NCBI GenBank assembly: GCA_951640165.1
Contig: OX621255.1
Span: 31,160,001-31,224,000 of the forward strand
Length of the DNA: 64,000 bases
Direction of reading: 5' to 3'
From: Pseudoips prasinana
Taxonomy: Eukaryota > Arthropoda > Insecta > Lepidoptera > Nolidae
Positions 62,301-64,000 of this stretch are shown here, piece by piece. A program made the translations under genes and the position numbers. The notes under the pieces are model-generated. The model saw only the letters and a program-made list of their open reading frames with translations. It searched no databases and had not been told where the DNA came from. Numbering within the stretch: position 1 is the stretch's first letter; each line of letters opens with the position of its first letter.

Positions 62301-62792
62301 AAAAATTTAGGAGCATTTTTGCGAATACATTGTAATGGTCAAAAAGATACATGGAGTCATTGGTTACCATTTTGGTGCTATAGTTTTAATAATACGGTTC
62401 ATACGGAAACAAGATATACGCCCTTTGAATTGGTTTTTGGTAGGCCTAGTGTAATACCATCTAGAGTAAGTCAATGCATAGAACCTTTATATAACCCAGA
62501 AATCTATCCTTTAGACCTTAAATATAAGTTGCAAGTAGCACAACAAGATGCTCGTAATAACCTAATATTAAGTAAGCAGAATCGTAAGTCTTCTTATGAC
62601 AAATATGTCAATAATGTAACATATAATAATGGACAATTAATATTAATTAAAAATGAAACAGCAAGTAAGTTAGATATTAAATGGCTTGGACCATTTGTTG
62701 TTTTGGAGGATTTAGGTGTTAATGTTAAAATTATGAAAAATAATAAACCTTATGTAATCCATAAAAATAAAACAAAACCATATATAACATAA
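59316..62792 (+). CDS. Gypsy Pol: end of protease, RT, RNase H, integrase
   Basis: Open frame of ~1,160 codons. Protease end (DGILGLDFL). RT with WSSPILLVPKK, WRLVVDYRKLN, FSHLDLNQGYYQV, MGLKTSSSAFSRV and catalytic FIYLDDLVVF near residue 398 of the frame. RNase H with QTDASGTAIGAVL near 549, then KELVAIVWAV, TDHRPLVYL and VADALSR. Integrase HHCC finger HLLPTAGHAG..CVKCQKMKHC at ~842-880 and catalytic D, D, E in YLDVVGP, TDRGTEF and GALENTHKN with about 35 residues between the last two. No chromodomain or envelope after it. The frame lacks an ATG at its start, so expression depends on frameshifting from Gag. Confidence 0.93.
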   Translation, partial: QIQSSGFINLTLTHRDDQHCVDFDIKLHVFDTIPLKADGILGLDFLCHYMTNINLERNIITFSKYGMEYSLLLRDTVDYSNEVLHIPARSESIHYLLLNNALANNDCVIPSKQLAENVFLAGCISRIKNNRVPVKILKSNEHSISLPMFQPEMHSIQDYHICDFKSNQNNLKRAKILLDILKLNHLNVEERISIQQLCSKYSDVFFLPGDKLTTTNVYEQSITLKPNISPVYVKQYRLPHSLKNEVDKEIQKMIDNDIIEEAKSEWSSPILLVPKKSDNEKKWRLVVDYRKLNDCIVDDKFPLPNITEILDSLSGSIYFSHLDLNQGYYQVALDKESREFTAFTTNTGQYKMKRLPMGLKTSSSAFSRVMSVAMSGLTHDRCFIYLDDLVVFGRNLDIHNKNLTDVLERLRKTNLKLNPDKCSFLKKEILYLGHLVSENGVLPDPSKVKVLQNYPVPTNTDEVKRFVAFCNYYRKFIKNFADITCPLNKLTRKFEPFVWTNDCQKSFEKLKNKLMTPPILDFPDFSDDNEFVIQTDASGTAIGAVLCNKNMKPVAYASRPLNKAELNYPTIQKELVAIVWAVKYFRPYVYGKLFTIMTDHRPLVYLFSMKDPSSRLLKFRLALEEYNFKILYIRGKDNSVADALSRIIITSDSLKQMNDEIILVMTRAEKRRLEFDNQTIKASCSKPNEAWPDQPRVVEVLKIPSNTVEMTFIGCDELEKLRAQNNINEEKECFIYNKNKKILFINLNFRAQFTRDEFVTKLDDFCKYININELCIVRNKEYEDFIKDLLRGIKDNNNWTGPRIFVLRGVRRIDNKEERNYILQDFHLLPTAGHAGVRRMTNNIKRKFYWPGLDIDVQEFVAKCVKCQKMKHCRYIKAPMEITTTASYAFEKIYLDVVGPFEKDIEGNVYILTIQCELTKFIEAYPLKNKETVSIAKALVDNFILRFGIPNAMATDRGTEFVSSVMEQVCKILEINKLTSTAYHHQSIGALENTHKNLGAFLRIHCNGQKDTWSHWLPFWCYSFNNTVHTETRYTPFELVFGRPSVIPSRVSQCIEPLYNPEIYPLDLKYKLQVAQQDARNNLILSKQNRKSSYDKYVNNVTYNNGQLILIKNETASKLDIKWLGPFVVLEDLGVNVKIMKNNKPYVIHKNKTKPYIT

Positions 62793-62884
62793 CAATAATA
62801 AAACTTTTATATACAATAATAAAATTTATACAAAAAAAAAATATTGTTACAACATTTTTTTTTTTTTTCTTTTCACCATCGAGG

Positions 62885-63040
62885 TGAGGTGTAGTAATAT
62901 GTATGTGTGTATCTTAGTATCTATCTAGTAGTATGTGTGTGTAATAGATCTAATATAAAACTATGTTATTCATTCATTCCTAAGAGTAATAAATCATAAT
63001 TAATCGAATGCAGTTGTTTCAATAACACTAAATCCCCTCA
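62885..63040 (+). repeat. Gypsy 3' LTR
   Basis: 156 bp, same as 56,841-56,996 by eye. Confidence 0.96.
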
Positions 63041-63044
63041 CAAA

Positions 63045-63082
63045 GAAGGACATTCTACACTAAATGTCCTTGGTGGGCGGTA
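63045..63082 (+). other. BEL element 2, 3' region remnant and polypurine tract
   Basis: GAAGGACATTCTACAC..., ending in purine-rich TGGTGGGCGGTA directly before the LTR. Contains the short palindrome-like pair GGACATT and AATGTCC. Confidence 0.6.
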
Positions 63083-63369
63083 TGTTTACGACCAATACTG
63101 CCATTGATACAAAAATACTTCAATAAGTTTCACACTCTGTATCACTAGGTGGCATTAGTGCTGAAATAGATGGCGGTATGGTTTCGTTCACACCGCACAC
63201 CTAGGTCATGACAATTTTGTTGCATTATGAGAACTGTCAGAGAGCTATCAGAGGACAAAAACAGACCAATATACCAACAGTTCAAATATTAGTTGTGGTT
63301 TTATTACATAATCAACCCTTCTAGTATTCCTGAGATCAGCAGATCACTTTAATAGCTTCGTGCTATTCA
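63083..63369 (+). repeat. BEL element 2, 3' LTR
   Basis: 287 bp, followed by GTAGG, the same 5-mer that precedes the 5' LTR. Confidence 0.96.
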
Positions 63370-63374
63370 GTAGG

Positions 63375-63870
63375 GATATCAGATTTGGTTTATTCGGAGC
63401 ATATAACTTGAGGTCATCCATATACAGAAGATGAGAAATAGTCTCACCCCCTCTCCGCAACCGATAGCCTAACCCGGAATCCCTCAGCACAGCGCTCAGA
63501 GGATTCAAGGCCAGGCAAAATCACAAGGGACTCAAACTGTCACCCTGGAATATGCCTCGCTCAATCCTTATAGGTTCGGATATCGAAGGAGTCACTCCGG
63601 TTCCTGGAAGACGAAGAACCGTGGTCCACTGTCCCATACACGAGATAAGAAAGGCGCATAGAGCTGCATCAACTTTATACAACTCTAGTACCCGTCTTAA
63701 CCATGTATGGGGCACCGAATCATATGCCTTCTTATGGTCAATCCAGGCAGCGGAGAGACTCCTTCGACCTTTGCGAACCTGTTGGCTAACGGCCATGTCT
63801 ATGAGGAGGAGCTTACCAGAGGACTGTTGTCTAAATTGGATAAGTTTCGTTTTACTCAAAATATTTTCAA
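63375..63870 (-). pseudogene. R4/Dong LINE RT, catalytic segment
   Basis: Minus frame 63,521-63,859 carries VRKGRRSLSAAWIDHKKAYD, SVPHTWLRRVLELYKV and EPIRIERGIFQGDSLSPL, then a premature TGA where a Trp codon (TGG) is expected. The same frame continues FCLALNPLSAVLR and the catalytic ETISHLLYMDDLKLYAPNKP up to the BEL target site. It joins in register with 48,951-49,711 when the BEL insertion is ignored. The 5' part beyond about 63,840 is not recognisable, so the copy is 5'-truncated or its edge is a rearrangement. Confidence 0.88.
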
Positions 63871-64000
63871 TTTATTTGAATCTGGCCAGTTTACCTTCTG
63901 TTTTAAACTATTATTAATTTTACTATACTTTTAATTTTTATATTTTAATTATATATGTCAATAATTATTGAGATAATTTTAGCATTATTACAATCAATAG
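63871..64000. other. AT-rich end of window, no gene seen
   Basis: No recognisable continuation of the R4/Dong ORF. Confidence 0.4.

Larger units (their letters stand above)
56841..63040 (+). mobile_element. Ty3/Gypsy LTR retrotransposon, 6.2 kb
   Basis: 156-bp LTRs identical by eye. 4-bp target duplication CAAA (56,837-56,840 and 63,041-63,044). PBS-like TGGCGACCCGTGCC follows the 5' LTR and a T-rich/purine region precedes the 3' LTR. Gene order: small membrane ORF, gag, protease, RT, RNase H, integrase. No envelope gene. Confidence 0.95.
49712..63369 (+). mobile_element. BEL/Pao element 2, gag-protease only, with two nested insertions
   Basis: 5-bp target duplication GTAGG at 49,707-49,711 and 63,370-63,374. 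The 287-bp LTRs are identical by eye. The element interrupts an R4/Dong RT. Without the nested LINE (52,087-56,165) and Gypsy (56,841-63,040) it is about 3.37 kb and encodes only Gag and protease, like BEL element 1. Insertion order: R4/Dong, then BEL, then LINE and Gypsy. Confidence 0.93.

Noticed and set aside
1..64000. CRISPR array, operon or phage structures
   Set aside because: Nothing repeat-spacer-like with constant spacing; all repeats are retroposon, MITE or satellite in nature.

Overview
The window looks like a repeat-dense, AT-rich stretch of an insect genome, most probably a moth or butterfly. This is inferred from the repeat mix: several tRNA-headed SINE families, a 5S-rRNA-headed SINE, R4/Dong-type, RTE-type, jockey/CR1/L2-type and restriction-like-endonuclease LINEs, and BEL/Pao and Ty3/Gypsy LTR elements. 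There is no bacterial gene, operon or CRISPR array. The only candidate host-gene feature is a small first coding exon at 18,097-18,129 (+) with a GTGAGT splice donor.

Layout. 1-6.4 kb: decayed SINE and LINE pieces, two long near-perfect hairpins and 5S-headed SINE copies. 6.4-11.2 kb: a ~117-bp tandem repeat interrupted by a full-length ~4.1-kb LINE (6,606-10,731, minus; ORF1 intact, ORF2 frameshifted) and by a 266-bp RTE-like tail with a 12-bp target duplication. 11.9-12.7 kb: an 853-bp inverted-repeat element rich in CGCCCC motifs. 13-21 kb: LINE ends, SINEs, a TA-flanked MITE, a 300-bp pentanucleotide array and the candidate host exon. 21.46-25.12 kb: a complete non-autonomous BEL/Pao element with identical 335-bp LTRs and one gag-protease ORF but no RT, RNase H or integrase. 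25-38 kb: SINE and LINE fragments, a second MITE copy and a GC-rich island. 38.4-41.4 kb: a frameshifted LINE with a C-terminal restriction-like endonuclease. 43.5-45.4 kb: a frameshifted jockey/CR1-type RT. 45.8-46.4 kb: an R4/Dong end. 46.4-47.9 kb: a LINE C-terminus whose 3' UTR recurs through the window.

48.1-63.9 kb is a nest of four elements. An R4/Dong LINE (minus) is split by a second gag-protease-only BEL element (49,712-63,369; identical 287-bp LTRs; 5-bp duplication GTAGG). That BEL element is split by an intact LINE (52,087-56,165; 6-bp duplication AGATAG; ORF1 291 aa, ORF2 960 aa) and by a Ty3/Gypsy element (56,841-63,040; identical 156-bp LTRs; 4-bp duplication CAAA). The Gypsy element carries gag, protease, RT, RNase H and integrase plus an extra small membrane-protein ORF upstream of gag.

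Functionally this is a landscape of self-copying elements and their dependants. The LINEs supply RT and endonuclease, and the SINEs presumably borrow LINE machinery. The two BEL elements must be mobilised in trans by an autonomous BEL relative outside the window. Identical LTR pairs show that several insertions are recent.
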